The position numbers and the translations under genes are program-made. The notes under the pieces are model-generated. The model saw only the letters and a list, made by a program, of their open reading frames with translations, was not told the origin of the DNA and did not search any database. 64,000 nt of DNA, from contig NZ_AQXR01000009.1 in NCBI RefSeq assembly GCF_000376885.1, positions 1-64,000 on the forward strand, read 5' to 3'. Below, piece after piece: positions 23,906 to 32,489 of the stretch (positions are counted from its first letter, which is position 1; each line of letters begins with the position of its first letter). This DNA is from Alloscardovia criceti DSM 17774 (lineage in GTDB: Bacteria > Actinomycetota > Actinomycetes > Actinomycetales > Bifidobacteriaceae).

Positions 23906-26900
23906 TGTGTATTCGTTACGATATAGCCTGCTGTGGCATCACCGGTAATGGCGGCAGTATAATGCGCTACCTCATCTTCGGTTACGGTATACGCAATTGC
24001 CGTGCCATTGTTATGCGTTGGCAGTCCGGTAAAGCTTCCCGTCCAATTACCTGCTGCATCCAGAGTCAGAGTTTTGCCCGTATCTGTGTTATCTGCGAGC
24101 AGGTGTACGGTCACGCTATCTGGGCGCAGGTTGTCGCGATTATTATCGTCATTCCACACCTTTGTCACCGACACCGTGGTGCGGTTCAACGCGTTCTCCG
24201 CATCAACTGTCACGTCCGGCACCTCACGTGTCAAGGTCACAGCGTGCTCTGTGTTATCCAGCGTGTACCCCACAGGTGCAGTCACTTCGACTACTTTGTA
24301 GTCATCCAGTGGCAGATTTTCCCACTTCAGCTGACCATTCGCATCGGTGGTAGCGATATCCAAAGCCTTACCGTCTAGATCCGTCACTGCACTTCCGTCA
24401 GCCTTGAGCACGCGAAAGACGGCTCCTGTCAATGGCGCAGCGGTATCGTTTCCGTCCTCCACCTTAGAAGTCTTCTGCACGGTAATCGATCCCGGTATAT
24501 CCTCTACTGGGATATCGCGCGCGGCAGTGCGGTTCACAGGATTCAGAGCCAATGTGGCAGTCAGCATGGTGTCACCGCTAGCGGTGGAAAGATCCAGATT
24601 ATTGTTCCCGCCCATGTTTTCAGAGAATTTTTCCGTACGCAGGCGTGTTGCCAGAATGCGATAACTACCACGCAAATACACAGGAGCGGAGTATAAGCCT
24701 TCGCTATCCGTGGTTATCGAAATCTCAGAACCATCAGGATTCGTGGCCTCACCCGGCAGCGTAGCCCGCGCTACGGTGTTACCCGCCTGATCTTCCATGA
24801 GTTTCAGCGTACGACCTGCCAGAGGCTTATCCGTACCCTCATCGTATGTACCGTTCTTATTCTTATCGAGATACATACGACCCGTCACCGTGTACGTAGC
24901 AAAATAAGTTTCCGTGCTATTGGCCTCAGAGTACGTTCTACCATCCAGTGCAAAGGCCGCCGTATTCACCGCCACATCCGGTTTCTCGCTCTGATCGTCC
25001 TTCAGCGAGGTATCGTACGGCACCTTCACAGGAATGTAGATATCCACTTCCGACTTACTGGCGATCTCTTGCCCATCCTTGAGCACCATCTTGACGGATT
25101 TCACCTGAGAGAAGTCGCTCACTTGATCAGCCGTCAGCCACTCACCGTCTCGCACAGATGCGATGGCGTCACCCTGAGGTGTCAGCTGATAGTAGAAGTC
25201 AAACTTCTCACTCAAATCAGGATTTGCTTCCTCCAGACTGCCGTTGAGCCCCGTGACATATGTAGACCCTCTGCTCGGGTATTCGCCATCGTTATTCGCC
25301 ACGATGGTGTGATCGCCCTTATATGGCAGCACATCAATAATCGACAGCGAATCCAGCGGTTTAATCGAATTATTGAAAGCATTAATCTTATATGTCGCCG
25401 GATAGCCCAAATCACCGGTAACCGTTGAGCTAAATTCCCCATCATAGGACACGGAGGTATTCAGCATCAGCTCCAGTGGTGGAATGTAGGTGATGTGACT
25501 GGTGGCAAATTGGAAGAGCTCCGTAGTATCCCCATCGTCATCCAGATCCAGCGCATCCTGATAGGTATTTGGGCCTCTACTACCATCTTTATCTATCGGA
25601 TGGTACCCGTATGGTCGAATCAGGTCGTTATTGGCGTAGGACATGTAAGTGACTACATCGTTTTGACCACGTTTGGCATACTTCGTAGCGCGCAAGGTCA
25701 AATCAATCGGAGCACGTTGAGCTGCCGGGATTGAGCCGTAATCGATGACGACAGCGGTCTTACCTGTACCTTTGTAATTCTTAATTTCCTGGACAGTCGG
25801 TTGCTGATCCGCACCATCCCACTTCCACGTATAGTACGGCGTGTTATACACCCAGCCGATGCCGTTACCAACTTCCGCTTTTTTCCACCGATCAAAGGTA
25901 AAGCCGTCCGGCAGAATTGTTACCGTGCGCACATTATCTATCGTCTTCACCGGCCCATAGGCGGCTGTTTCATCACTCATGTTTGGGAAATCCGGCCCCA
26001 CACGCACATCGACTGGCGTACCACCCTCTTGGTATGCCACGGTCTTATCTACATCCACTTTTTCATTGACTTTAGGCTGCAGCGGCGTGATGTTGTAGAA
26101 GTTCCACGGACCGGAATACGTTGCCGTTGCATTATCTACGACTGCGGATACGCTCGATCTGTACTCCCACGTCAGAGGCTCCGGCATGGCCTCAAGATCT
26201 TTCTGACCCTGAGCAGTCAAGTGTGTAAACTCAAACAGCCTCAATGTCATATTATCCAAGACAATGGGTTTAGCCGTTTCAAAGACCAGGGATACGAATT
26301 CTCGCTCGGTCTCTTCCTCGATTTTGATGTACTCGCGAAGCTGCACGCTCGACTTCAAAAGTTTACGCGAGCCATCAGCGCGAACGCCGTAAAGACTTAC
26401 ATTTCCATCCTCAAAAATGCTGTCCAAGTTCTTGATTTCATCTTCAGCATTCGATTTCCAAGTTTCGAAACCCTTGACATAAACGCCATTAAACTTTATG
26501 CTCTCTGCCCGTTCGCCATCCAGTGATAGCGAGAACTCCGTGACGGTGCTAGCATGCCCACCCGCATTCGGATTGCTGACCCCGGATCCGTTATTTGTAT
26601 TACTCAACCAAATGTTGTGCGCTAAGCCAGGCTCCGTCACATCACAAAGGTTCATATAGTAATGACCCTTAAAATACTGATAATGATGGTTCGCATGATT
26701 AGTGCAGTTATACACGGTGCCAAATTTGTCGTAAAAAGTGTTTCCCAACGTCCGCGCATTGCCGTCTTTGGCTATGTTAAACCTATACGTACCTTTGAAA
26801 ATTACAGGTTTCAGGAAGAATGTTTCATTTCTACTCGCGATAAAAGTACCGCCGGAGCCATCAGCATTGACATTATAATAATAATCAATAAGAACTGGTA

Positions 26901-28188
26901 AATCGGTATTTACTGGCAAACCGTTATCGAAACCAACTCTGACATATGGCCTGAACGACTTACGATAGTTTGTACTGTAATCTTCATTAGAATTAAAACT
27001 CGGGGTAGGCGTAATTGCAGTCAGCCTTGTCCTGCCGTCCGCCAAAGTTTCCTCTGTATAAGTGGTTTCTCGAGTAAACTCTTTATATGTAATAACCATA
27101 TTTTCGGGCAGAGTGTAAACGATTTTCACATTCTGCGGGTACGCAAGACCTTGAATCCCCGATTGCCCATTCTGTTTTGCAGAAATACTGGCAAAAATAT
27201 TGGTTTGTGCCGTCGAGCCGCTGACCGTTACACCGTCTTCTTCAGAATCGATGACAGCGGTGCCCATATTGCGGTGACCGTTAGAAACAAGGCCATCAGG
27301 GTTTCCCTTCTCAATGGCTACACCGTCTACGGCATCCAGAACCTCTCCACCAAATCCCGAGGCACCATGGCGCGAAAAAGCATCAAAGCCCGTAACCTTT
27401 GCTGTATATGTCTTTTCTGAGCTGGAAATAACCGTTCCATCTCGTGCATACAAGGTGGCATTCATTGTCACCTGATCGCCATTAGATGCATAGTGACCGT
27501 CAAAATCAAAGCTCACAGGATAGGTGTTGTGGTAGCCACCAGAAAGCGTGGGGAACGTGTACTTCACATACGTGTAGTTGTCGTCATCGTAGCGCTCCGT
27601 AGTACCCGTCTGAGAGTCCACGAAGGTAACGTTTTCGAGTTTGTTTGTTTTTGTGAGGCGAATGATGAGGTATGGATTGTCGATTACGTAGTCCTTACCC
27701 GATACATCCAAATCGACCACATCATCCACCGTTTCAAAGGTATAGTAGTCGGTTTTGCCGTCAGAGAGGGAATTGTCATCCGCTAATTGCGCAATCTTCA
27801 GACTTACTCTCGAAGTATCGTCGCTACTACCTGTAGCCGCAGGAGCTGTAGCGCGTTCCTGTGCTTGAGGTTGGGATGGCTGGGAAGCGCTAGAATCTTG
27901 CGCATCTGAACTCTCATCTAAACTCTCTGGGGAGCTTGCATCCTCAGACTGAGTAGACGAATCAGACTGTGCAGACGAGCCGTTCTGCGAATCTGCGTCG
28001 TTTTTCGTAGCTGTATCGTCCTGCGGCGTAGTCGACTCAGTTGTCGTTGTGGACTGCGGGGACGTCGTCGTCTGTGAAGTTGTATCTGGTGTCGTATTCG
28101 TATCTGGTGTTGCTGCCACGGCACTTGCAGCCGGCAGAATCATGGACACAGCCATTAATGCCGCCACCAAGAGTCTCTTAACTCTCAT
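21694..28188 (-). CDS. giant Cna_B-repeat surface adhesin, frameshifted before its anchor
   Basis: 2164 residues. The start at 28188 (MRVKRLLVAALMAVSMIL) has AGGAGAGGAAA upstream and begins a signal peptide ending near AVAA (25-28). Then come a Thr/Ser/Gln/Asp-rich linker to about 130 and a unique N-terminal region of about 950 residues homologous to that of the adhesin at 38976. An SdrD_B-like domain with DKNKNGTYDEG follows (about 1100), then a SpaA-like domain (about 1230) and nine Cna_B repeats from about 1333. Cna_B and SpaA domains usually hold Lys-Asn isopeptide bonds. After VTMV the frame shifts and stops at 21694, so the LSETG anchor in 20775-21710 is lost and the product should be secreted. 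Cause: natural mutation, phase switch or sequencing error. Confidence 0.88.
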   Translation of the reverse strand: MRVKRLLVAALMAVSMILPAASAVAATPDTNTTPDTTSQTTTSPQSTTTTESTTPQDDTATKNDADSQNGSSAQSDSSTQSEDASSPESLDESSDAQDSSASQPSQPQAQERATAPAATGSSDDTSRVSLKIAQLADDNSLSDGKTDYYTFETVDDVVDLDVSGKDYVIDNPYLIIRLTKTNKLENVTFVDSQTGTTERYDDDNYTYVKYTFPTLSGGYHNTYPVSFDFDGHYASNGDQVTMNATLYARDGTVISSSEKTYTAKVTGFDAFSRHGASGFGGEVLDAVDGVAIEKGNPDGLVSNGHRNMGTAVIDSEEDGVTVSGSTAQTNIFASISAKQNGQSGIQGLAYPQNVKIVYTLPENMVITYKEFTRETTYTEETLADGRTRLTAITPTPSFNSNEDYSTNYRKSFRPYVRVGFDNGLPVNTDLPVLIDYYYNVNADGSGGTFIASRNETFFLKPVIFKGTYRFNIAKDGNARTLGNTFYDKFGTVYNCTNHANHHYQYFKGHYYMNLCDVTEPGLAHNIWLSNTNNGSGVSNPNAGGHASTVTEFSLSLDGERAESIKFNGVYVKGFETWKSNAEDEIKNLDSIFEDGNVSLYGVRADGSRKLLKSSVQLREYIKIEEETEREFVSLVFETAKPIVLDNMTLRLFEFTHLTAQGQKDLEAMPEPLTWEYRSSVSAVVDNATATYSGPWNFYNITPLQPKVNEKVDVDKTVAYQEGGTPVDVRVGPDFPNMSDETAAYGPVKTIDNVRTVTILPDGFTFDRWKKAEVGNGIGWVYNTPYYTWKWDGADQQPTVQEIKNYKGTGKTAVVIDYGSIPAAQRAPIDLTLRATKYAKRGQNDVVTYMSYANNDLIRPYGYHPIDKDGSRGPNTYQDALDLDDDGDTTELFQFATSHITYIPPLELMLNTSVSYDGEFSSTVTGDLGYPATYKINAFNNSIKPLDSLSIIDVLPYKGDHTIVANNDGEYPSRGSTYVTGLNGSLEEANPDLSEKFDFYYQLTPQGDAIASVRDGEWLTADQVSDFSQVKSVKMVLKDGQEIASKSEVDIYIPVKVPYDTSLKDDQSEKPDVAVNTAAFALDGRTYSEANSTETYFATYTVTGRMYLDKNKNGTYDEGTDKPLAGRTLKLMEDQAGNTVARATLPGEATNPDGSEISITTDSEGLYSAPVYLRGSYRILATRLRTEKFSENMGGNNNLDLSTASGDTMLTATLALNPVNRTAARDIPVEDIPGSITVQKTSKVEDGNDTAAPLTGAVFRVLKADGSAVTDLDGKALDIATTDANGQLKWENLPLDDYKVVEVTAPVGYTLDNTEHAVTLTREVPDVTVDAENALNRTTVSVTKVWNDDNNRDNLRPDSVTVHLLADNTDTGKTLTLDAAGNWTGSFTGLPTHNNGTAIAYTVTEDEVAHYTAAITGDATAGYIVTNTHTPAVCDITVSKTWDDASNQDGVRPESVTVNLLADNQPATGADGKAITATLNAANEWKYTFSQLPVNNAGQAINYTVTENTVEGYTSEISGDAQAGFVVKNTHTPATVNVRVAKQWVDDNNSKGLRPADVTIQLTADGVNVENQTLTLNEANNWTDSFQDLPKFKAGKEIAYDIAENPVNNYSSAKSGSASAGFTVTNTLTGKITVTAKKQWSGIDADAAPAVTVQLLADGSVVDGKTASLTEDNGWTSEFTDLDQYKAGKEIVYSLAEVGAADGKITLDGHDYEVAIGAIDDSRVITVTNTIVNPTLSVQGSKVWKDADNQDGIRPDAVTVNLTRNGEQAGTNAQVNAESNWKFSFDNLPTYDSKGKAIEYGVTENAVEGYTTAISGSMADGFIVANSHTPDVRSISVSKTWDDADNQDGVRPDSVTVNLLANGEPAKDVDGVAITAVLSASNEWKHTFENLPVNAGGTAINYTVSEDNVEGYSADITGSADAGFEVKNTHTPATVDVPVTKQWIDDDNAKGLRPDSVTIQLTADGAAVEGQKLTLDDANNWTDSFKDLPKFKQGKAIVYDVEEATVNNYSSAKTGTAETGFTVTNTIEGKVSVGVTKQWSGIDADAAPDVQMQLLANGEAVDGQVVKLNQTNEWKHTFTDLDQFKDGKEIAYTVEEVGAANGKITLAGHEYTVSVEGSAASHSFTFTNTMVNPLISFEGTKVWDDADNQDGIRSDSVTMVPATKQ

Positions 28189-28613
28189 TTTCCTCTCCTC
28201 TTTCAGCTCAAAATGCGCATCCGCGTATTGTGGGCCCATCACGTCAGCGCTCTACTCTAAACACTTCGTAATAGCTCTAATCATACAGTTCAAAGCTTAG
28301 AAAATTGACGATGTCCTCAGATATGTTCAAAACTAGCCATAGGAAATTCAAAAATTTTGAAGTTATGGAGTACGCTCTTACAGCTCCGATATGGCGCAAA
28401 AATGTGACATTCATCACATGAAACTAATAGTGATTATCACCAAGGTTTAGTGATAATCTGTAAGAGGTAAATGGCATCGTTGCCATAGTCCCCATGCGCA
28501 CAGTATGCGAGACAGACACGGTAGTCATTATCCGCAATTAACTATGCGTGCGTGCTGTTCCCCGCAAACGAGACAGCTTCGCACCACTCAGAGCATCACA
28601 GAAAGGGTGCGCT
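28189..28613. other. divergent intergenic region, Cna_B adhesin and SDR gene
   Basis: 424 bp holding the promoters of both genes. It contains the TGTGA-N6-TCACA palindrome at 28403-28418 and two GTGATWATC motifs at 28430-28440 and 28449-28458. I cannot place a convincing pair of promoter hexamers for either gene. No gene is visible here. Confidence 0.6.
28403..28418. promoter_or_regulatory. CRP/FNR/Rex-like operator
   Basis: TGTGACATTCATCACA has perfect TGTGA and TCACA half-sites with 6-nt spacing. This matches the CRP/GlxR core and also the Rex (NADH-sensor) core. It is about 200 bp upstream of both divergent genes. A similar site stands before the alcohol dehydrogenase gene at 37419. Confidence 0.5.
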
Positions 28614-29399
28614 ATGGCAGAAAATAAGGTTGCAGTTGTTACTGGAGCTGCTCGCGGAATCGGTCAGGGAATTGCTCTTCAGCTCGCTGAGGATGGTTTC
28701 GACATTGCTGTGGCAGATTTGCCTACACAGCGTGAAGCAGCAGAGGACACAGTTTCACAAATTGAGGCACTAGGTCGCAAGGCTTTCTTCCGCCCAACTG
28801 ATGTTTCCGATAAGGATCAGGTTTTCGGACTTATCGACGACACCGTTGACACATTAGGTACCTTTGATGTTTTGGTAAACAATGCAGGCATTTGCCAGGT
28901 TGTGCCATTTACTGAAATTACTCCAGAGCAGTTGGAAACTATCTACCACGTCAATATTTTCAGCGTTGTATTTGGCATTCAAGCAGCAGCAGCAAAGTTT
29001 GAAGAGCTCGGCAAGGAACGCGGTCGCATCATTTCCGCTTCTTCGATTGCTGGTTTCGAAGGATTCCCTATTTTGGGTGCTTACTCCTCCACAAAGTTCG
29101 CAGTGCGCGGTCTTACTCAGGCAGCGGCACAGGAGTTCGCTCCACGCAACATCACCGTCAATGGCTATGCACCTGGCATCGTAGACACCCCAATGTGGGA
29201 TTACATCGATGAGGAAATGGGTAAGCTCAACGGCAAGCCAAAGGGCGAAAATATGAAGGCTATGAAGGATTCCATCGCATTGGGACGCTATGAGTATCCA
29301 CGCGATGTCGCTGGTGTTGTATCCTTCTTGGCAAGCGAAAAGGCTGACTACGTTACAGGCCAGACCATCATCGTCGACGGTGGTATGCAGTATCGCTAA
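28614..29399 (+). CDS. short-chain dehydrogenase, acetoin/diacetyl reductase-like
   Basis: A 261-residue classical SDR. The cofactor motif is TGAARGIG (10-17), with Asp35 after strand 2, which favours NAD(H). NNAG is at about 89-92, catalytic Ser143 in SASSIAG, and Tyr157-x3-Lys161 in YSSTK. The ending DYVTGQTIIVDGGMQYR is that of the acetoin reductase/2,3-butanediol dehydrogenase group (BudC/ButA), which reduces diacetyl and acetoin to regenerate NAD+. The ATG at 28614 has GAAAGGG upstream; an in-frame start 66 bases earlier has nothing. It is monocistronic and has a Rex/CRP-like palindrome upstream, in keeping with redox control. The exact substrate is inferred from overall similarity. Confidence 0.85.
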   Translation: MAENKVAVVTGAARGIGQGIALQLAEDGFDIAVADLPTQREAAEDTVSQIEALGRKAFFRPTDVSDKDQVFGLIDDTVDTLGTFDVLVNNAGICQVVPFTEITPEQLETIYHVNIFSVVFGIQAAAAKFEELGKERGRIISASSIAGFEGFPILGAYSSTKFAVRGLTQAAAQEFAPRNITVNGYAPGIVDTPMWDYIDEEMGKLNGKPKGENMKAMKDSIALGRYEYPRDVAGVVSFLASEKADYVTGQTIIVDGGMQYR

Positions 29400-29448
29400 A
29401 GTGCCGCAATACGCAAATGTAAACGCAAAATAGCATCGCTTAAAAATT

Positions 29449-29481
29449 CAGGGCTGGAAGAGTTTTACTCAACCAGCCCTG
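29449..29481. terminator. terminator between the SDR gene and the glutaredoxin gene
   Basis: CAGGGCTGG pairs with CCAGCCCTG. The T-run (AATTTTTAA) is on the minus-strand side, so it mainly ends the glutaredoxin gene, but the hairpin also sits 50 nt after the SDR stop. Confidence 0.75.
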
Positions 29482-29502
29482 TTGCGTATGTATTATTAGT
29501 CT

Positions 29503-29841
29503 CTAGTGGCAAGTGCCATCAATATCGCATGCACCTGAAGACTCGACCTTAATTGCATTGTCCGTGCGCGCATTCACGCTTGCTAAAGTCTCATTACGAT
29601 GGACATTGAATTCTTTCGCAAGGAAATCGATGATATCCAGGGATTCATACAGTGGCTTGCCATCGATGAAAAGGCATGGCACCTGAGGCTTCCCGCCAAC
29701 GCTGATAAGCCTTTCGCGTGCGTGAGGATTGGCAATCACATCGTTCATTTCTATGCGGATACCATTTTCCTCCATAAAATCCATCACCTTATGGCAGTAT
29801 GGGCAATCTTCCTTATAAAAAAGTTCTAAACTGTGTGCCAT
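29503..29841 (-). CDS. glutaredoxin-like protein
   Basis: A 112-residue thioredoxin-fold redox protein. The active site CPYC lies at 13-16 after LELFYKED, the cis-proline is in QVPCLFIDG, and the late motif ESLDIIDFL matches the GxD/E region of glutaredoxins. A C-terminal extension of about 30 residues ends in CDIDGTCH, giving two more cysteines spaced by five. It could reduce disulfides with a low-molecular-weight thiol or a thioredoxin-type reductase; the physiological donor is unknown. AAGGA precedes the ATG. Transcription is separate from its neighbours. Confidence 0.87.
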   Translation of the reverse strand: MAHSLELFYKEDCPYCHKVMDFMEENGIRIEMNDVIANPHARERLISVGGKPQVPCLFIDGKPLYESLDIIDFLAKEFNVHRNETLASVNARTDNAIKVESSGACDIDGTCH

Positions 29842-30138
29842 CGTGCTGTCCTTTGCTCATCTCGTCATTAATTAAAACAACGGATATTTCGCGTAATTAT
29901 TCCTCTTCTTACTGTATCGAAAATGCGCGAGGAAGTCCGTGATTATGCTCTGACCACAAACGAAAATTCTGTATTCTGTCGCTTACATGCACAGCAATTA
30001 TGATGAATTATAAAATTTTCTGAGAATTCTTCATCACTTGAAAAATAAGGCCTGCAGATAAGTCGATATAGCAATTCCTACTGTGCTGCTAGTGCTAAGG
30101 TGAGAAGGATAACATTTATCCAGGAGGGGGAAATTACC

Positions 30139-30783
30139 GTGTCCAAAGCCATCAATCCAAAGAAGGGCATGACGTCTCAGGATTTCGGCGCTGTGCTTGC
30201 TGAGGCAGAGAGCCATTATCCTATTAGCGATGCGTTAGAGAAGGAAATGCCACAGAAGAAGAAGCGCTACTGGTTCTCTTCACGTCTGCACGTGAGCGCT
30301 TTCTTTGAAGCAAAGATGTGCGAAATAGAGGCTCAAAAGGACGCGGCAAAGAAATTGGGCAAGAAGGGTGCTTTTCCTACGAAGAAGCGCGAAAATCTTG
30401 CTTACGCATTCTACGCCTTCCAAGGTTTGCAACGCCCTGAAGCCATTATTTGGATGTATGAAGCGTTGGATCTGGATGAGGCCATCATTCAGGAAACTGC
30501 CGAAACACTGCATCACATGCATACAGCAGGTTTGAAGCCAAGCAAGCTGGCCAAATTTGCTCGCGGAGCCTTCGAATGGGATGTCATCGAAGCCGCAGCA
30601 CTAGCCAAGCATGAGGAACTTGTGCAGCAGTCCATCGAAAACGGCCTCCCTCATTACTCCTTCGCCAAGGAATATGCGCCTGAAAGCGATGAAAATGCCG
30701 CCGAAGAAGGAAACACAGAAGCAGAAGAAATTTCGAACGCAGAAAATTCGAGTGCAAAAAATTCAACAGAAAGCGCTGAATAG
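30139..30783 (+). CDS. hypothetical protein with basic core and acidic tail
   Basis: A 214-residue protein of no family I recognise. GTG at 30139 is chosen because AGGAGGGGG lies 8 nt upstream; the in-frame ATG at 30100 has none. The N-terminal 90 residues are rich in Lys (MPQKKKRYWFSSR, KKLGKKGAFPTKKR). A central helical part contains FYAFQGLQRPEAIIWMYEAL and ETLHHMHTAGLKPSKLAKF, and the last 35 residues are Glu/Asn/Ser-rich and likely disordered. There is no signal peptide or membrane helix. It is a single gene between a glutaredoxin and a TetR regulator with its own hairpin downstream. The strong ribosome site suggests a real, well-expressed gene. Confidence 0.75.
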   Translation: MSKAINPKKGMTSQDFGAVLAEAESHYPISDALEKEMPQKKKRYWFSSRLHVSAFFEAKMCEIEAQKDAAKKLGKKGAFPTKKRENLAYAFYAFQGLQRPEAIIWMYEALDLDEAIIQETAETLHHMHTAGLKPSKLAKFARGAFEWDVIEAAALAKHEELVQQSIENGLPHYSFAKEYAPESDENAAEEGNTEAEEISNAENSSAKNSTESAE

Positions 30784-30805
30784 GTTCAGACTCCACCCTT
30801 AACCC

Positions 30806-30840
30806 AGATCCTCCACTGCACAGCCGTGCGTGGAGGATCT
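30806..30840 (+). terminator. hairpin after the hypothetical gene
   Basis: AGATCCTCCAC pairs perfectly with GTGGAGGATCT (11 bp). The following TTGTATCTCGT is only weakly T-rich. It lies between two convergent genes and may serve both. Confidence 0.6.
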
Positions 30841-30887
30841 TGTATCTCGTCTCCCTCGCCTGCACCATCACCCAGCGTCAGGTTTGT

Positions 30888-31448
30888 TCACCACATCAAC
30901 GCCATCGTTTCGCTTATAATCTCTGATTGACTCAGCCCACGCCTATAACGCTGGAACTCATAGGCATCACTTTTCAGCATGGCAATCAGCATATCTGCTC
31001 GAAATCTGCAGGCCTGCTCGCTCATCTGCGGATGACCAGATTTTATAATCTGCATAAAAATGTCGATAACCGATTGATAAATATCACTCGCATAAAAATA
31101 ACTGCCACTAGCAGCATCACTCGTCACGTCAATATTCATCAGTAATTCATGCTGATTCTCGCGAAATTCCAGATACTTCTTAAGAACTCTTGCAAACTGT
31201 TCTTGAGCCGGACGCTGCGTCTCCTCGAGATATGCCCGGCTTTCGTTTACAAAAGTTGCAAGACTGTCATATACGAGTGCAATGCACAGCGCAGATTTGT
31301 GGGCATAATGCCGATACAACGTGCCCGCGCCGACGCCCGCGGCATTCGCGATTTGATTCATACTAACTTTGGACACACCAAACTGCCTGAAAAGCCGGCG
31401 TGCCGTTTCAAGAATCTCTTCCTGATTTTTTCTGGCATCACTTCGCAT
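30888..31448 (-). CDS. TetR-family transcriptional regulator
   Basis: A 186-residue repressor-type protein. The N-terminal helix-turn-helix spans about residues 10-50 (ILETARRLF, MNQIANAAGVGAGTLYRHY), the standard TetR signature. The remaining residues form a helical ligand domain with no family assignment. ATG at 31448 or GTG at 31451 can both use the AAGGGG upstream; ATG is preferred. It is divergent from a TauE/SafE transporter gene with 74 bp between starts. A perfect inverted repeat sits inside the transporter promoter there, so it most likely represses the transporter and possibly itself. The ligand is unknown; the transporter suggests a small anion or organosulfur compound. Confidence 0.9.
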   Translation of the reverse strand: MRSDARKNQEEILETARRLFRQFGVSKVSMNQIANAAGVGAGTLYRHYAHKSALCIALVYDSLATFVNESRAYLEETQRPAQEQFARVLKKYLEFRENQHELLMNIDVTSDAASGSYFYASDIYQSVIDIFMQIIKSGHPQMSEQACRFRADMLIAMLKSDAYEFQRYRRGLSQSEIISETMALMW

Positions 31449-31465
31449 CACATTTCACCCCTTAA

Positions 31466-31495
31466 TTGACAAACGGACAGTTCTCCGTTTATTAT
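31466..31495 (+). promoter_or_regulatory. promoter of the TauE/SafE transporter gene
   Basis: TTGACA (31466-31471) and TATTAT (31490-31495) are separated by 18 nt, about 28 nt before the transporter start codon. Confidence 0.75.
31471..31490. promoter_or_regulatory. probable TetR operator
   Basis: AAACGGA-N6-TCCGTTT, a perfect 7-bp inverted repeat 20 bp long overall, fills the spacer between the -35 and -10 boxes of the transporter promoter. This is the expected place for steric repression by the divergent TetR protein. Confidence 0.75.
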
Positions 31496-31522
31496 ACACA
31501 CGTATCGTGTGGAGGCGATTAT

Positions 31523-32287
31523 ATGTACAATGCTTTGTTTGGATTTCTCATCGGCGTTTTTGTCAGCCTGATTGGCGGCGGTGGCGCCTCTTTGTATCTC
31601 GGCGTACTCAGCGGACAATTATCGACTGCGACTGCGGTGTCCACATCCTTATTCGTAGCATTGCCAGCTCTATTTTTTGGCACGTTATCCCAAATGCACA
31701 TCCATAACGTGCAATTTAAAACCGGGAATCGGCTTATCCTTGCGGCCCTGCCTAGCATCCTCGTTGGTACTTTTCTCAGCCGCTACATACCTGAAACAAT
31801 TTATGCCATCTTGATTGGCATGCTCCTCATCATCATGGGAGCAATTGTGCTCCGTAAAAATGTGCTGGCTCTAGGACATCACAGCGTGAGCAATGATTCC
31901 CCAGAACCACAGGAATCCAAGCATGGCCCTTGGTCCGCATACGGTCTGGGCGCATTAAGCGGTCTTATGGTTGGGCTCGGCGGTTTGAGCGGCGGAGCAA
32001 CAACCATGGCCGGGCTGTCCATCATGGGCTTGAGCACGTTTGAAGCTGCAGGGACTAGCACCTACGTGTTATGCGCCATGTCCCTCGTAGGATTTATCAG
32101 CCATGCGCTTACCGCGAGCATTGCGTGGTCGGCAGGTGCGACCTTAATGCTTGGGGCAATCATCGGTTCCGTCCTCACTCCTCTGATTCTTTCGCGCATT
32201 AACCTGAAGAAAATTGACAGTCGTTTTGGCATTTTCCTCGGCATCCTCATTATCTACTTCGGTGTGAAAATGTTCGTAACTCTGTAG
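31523..32287 (+). CDS. TauE/SafE-family membrane transporter (sulfite exporter-like)
   Basis: A 254-residue integral membrane protein with about eight predicted helices in two homologous halves. Each half starts with a glycine-rich motif, LIGGGGASLYLGVLSG near the N-terminus and VGLGGLSGGATTMAGL near the middle, as in the TauE/SafE (DUF81) family. Members export sulfite, sulfoacetate or other small organic anions; substrate cannot be read from sequence. GGAGG lies 7 nt before the ATG at 31523, and a TTG-type start upstream would overlap the operator. It is probably repressed by the divergent TetR gene product through the operator at 31471-31490. Confidence 0.88.
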   Translation: MYNALFGFLIGVFVSLIGGGGASLYLGVLSGQLSTATAVSTSLFVALPALFFGTLSQMHIHNVQFKTGNRLILAALPSILVGTFLSRYIPETIYAILIGMLLIIMGAIVLRKNVLALGHHSVSNDSPEPQESKHGPWSAYGLGALSGLMVGLGGLSGGATTMAGLSIMGLSTFEAAGTSTYVLCAMSLVGFISHALTASIAWSAGATLMLGAIIGSVLTPLILSRINLKKIDSRFGIFLGILIIYFGVKMFVTL

Positions 32288-32354
32288 CTTCGACGCGCCC
32301 AGGCTGCATAGCACAGGTAGCTCAACGCATCAGCTCCGAGGTCTTGCCTACAAA

Positions 32355-32411
32355 TAAAGGGTTGGATACCTGAGGTATCCAACCCTTTACGTTGCCTAGC
32401 TTTGACTAGGC
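32355..32411. terminator. tandem hairpins between the transporter and LASTG protein genes
   Basis: A perfect 16-bp stem (TAAAGGGTTGGATACC with GGTATCCAACCCTTTA, 3-nt loop, 32355-32389) is followed by GCCTAG-CTTTGA-CTAGGC (32394-32411). The genes are convergent. Neither hairpin has a long T-run, so bidirectional termination is likely but not certain. Confidence 0.65.
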
Positions 32412-32489
32412 TATTCAATTATTCTCACACAGTGTTTTGGATTTCGACTCACTCACGCAATTGTGAAAACCCAAAACTTACTGCCGAGC

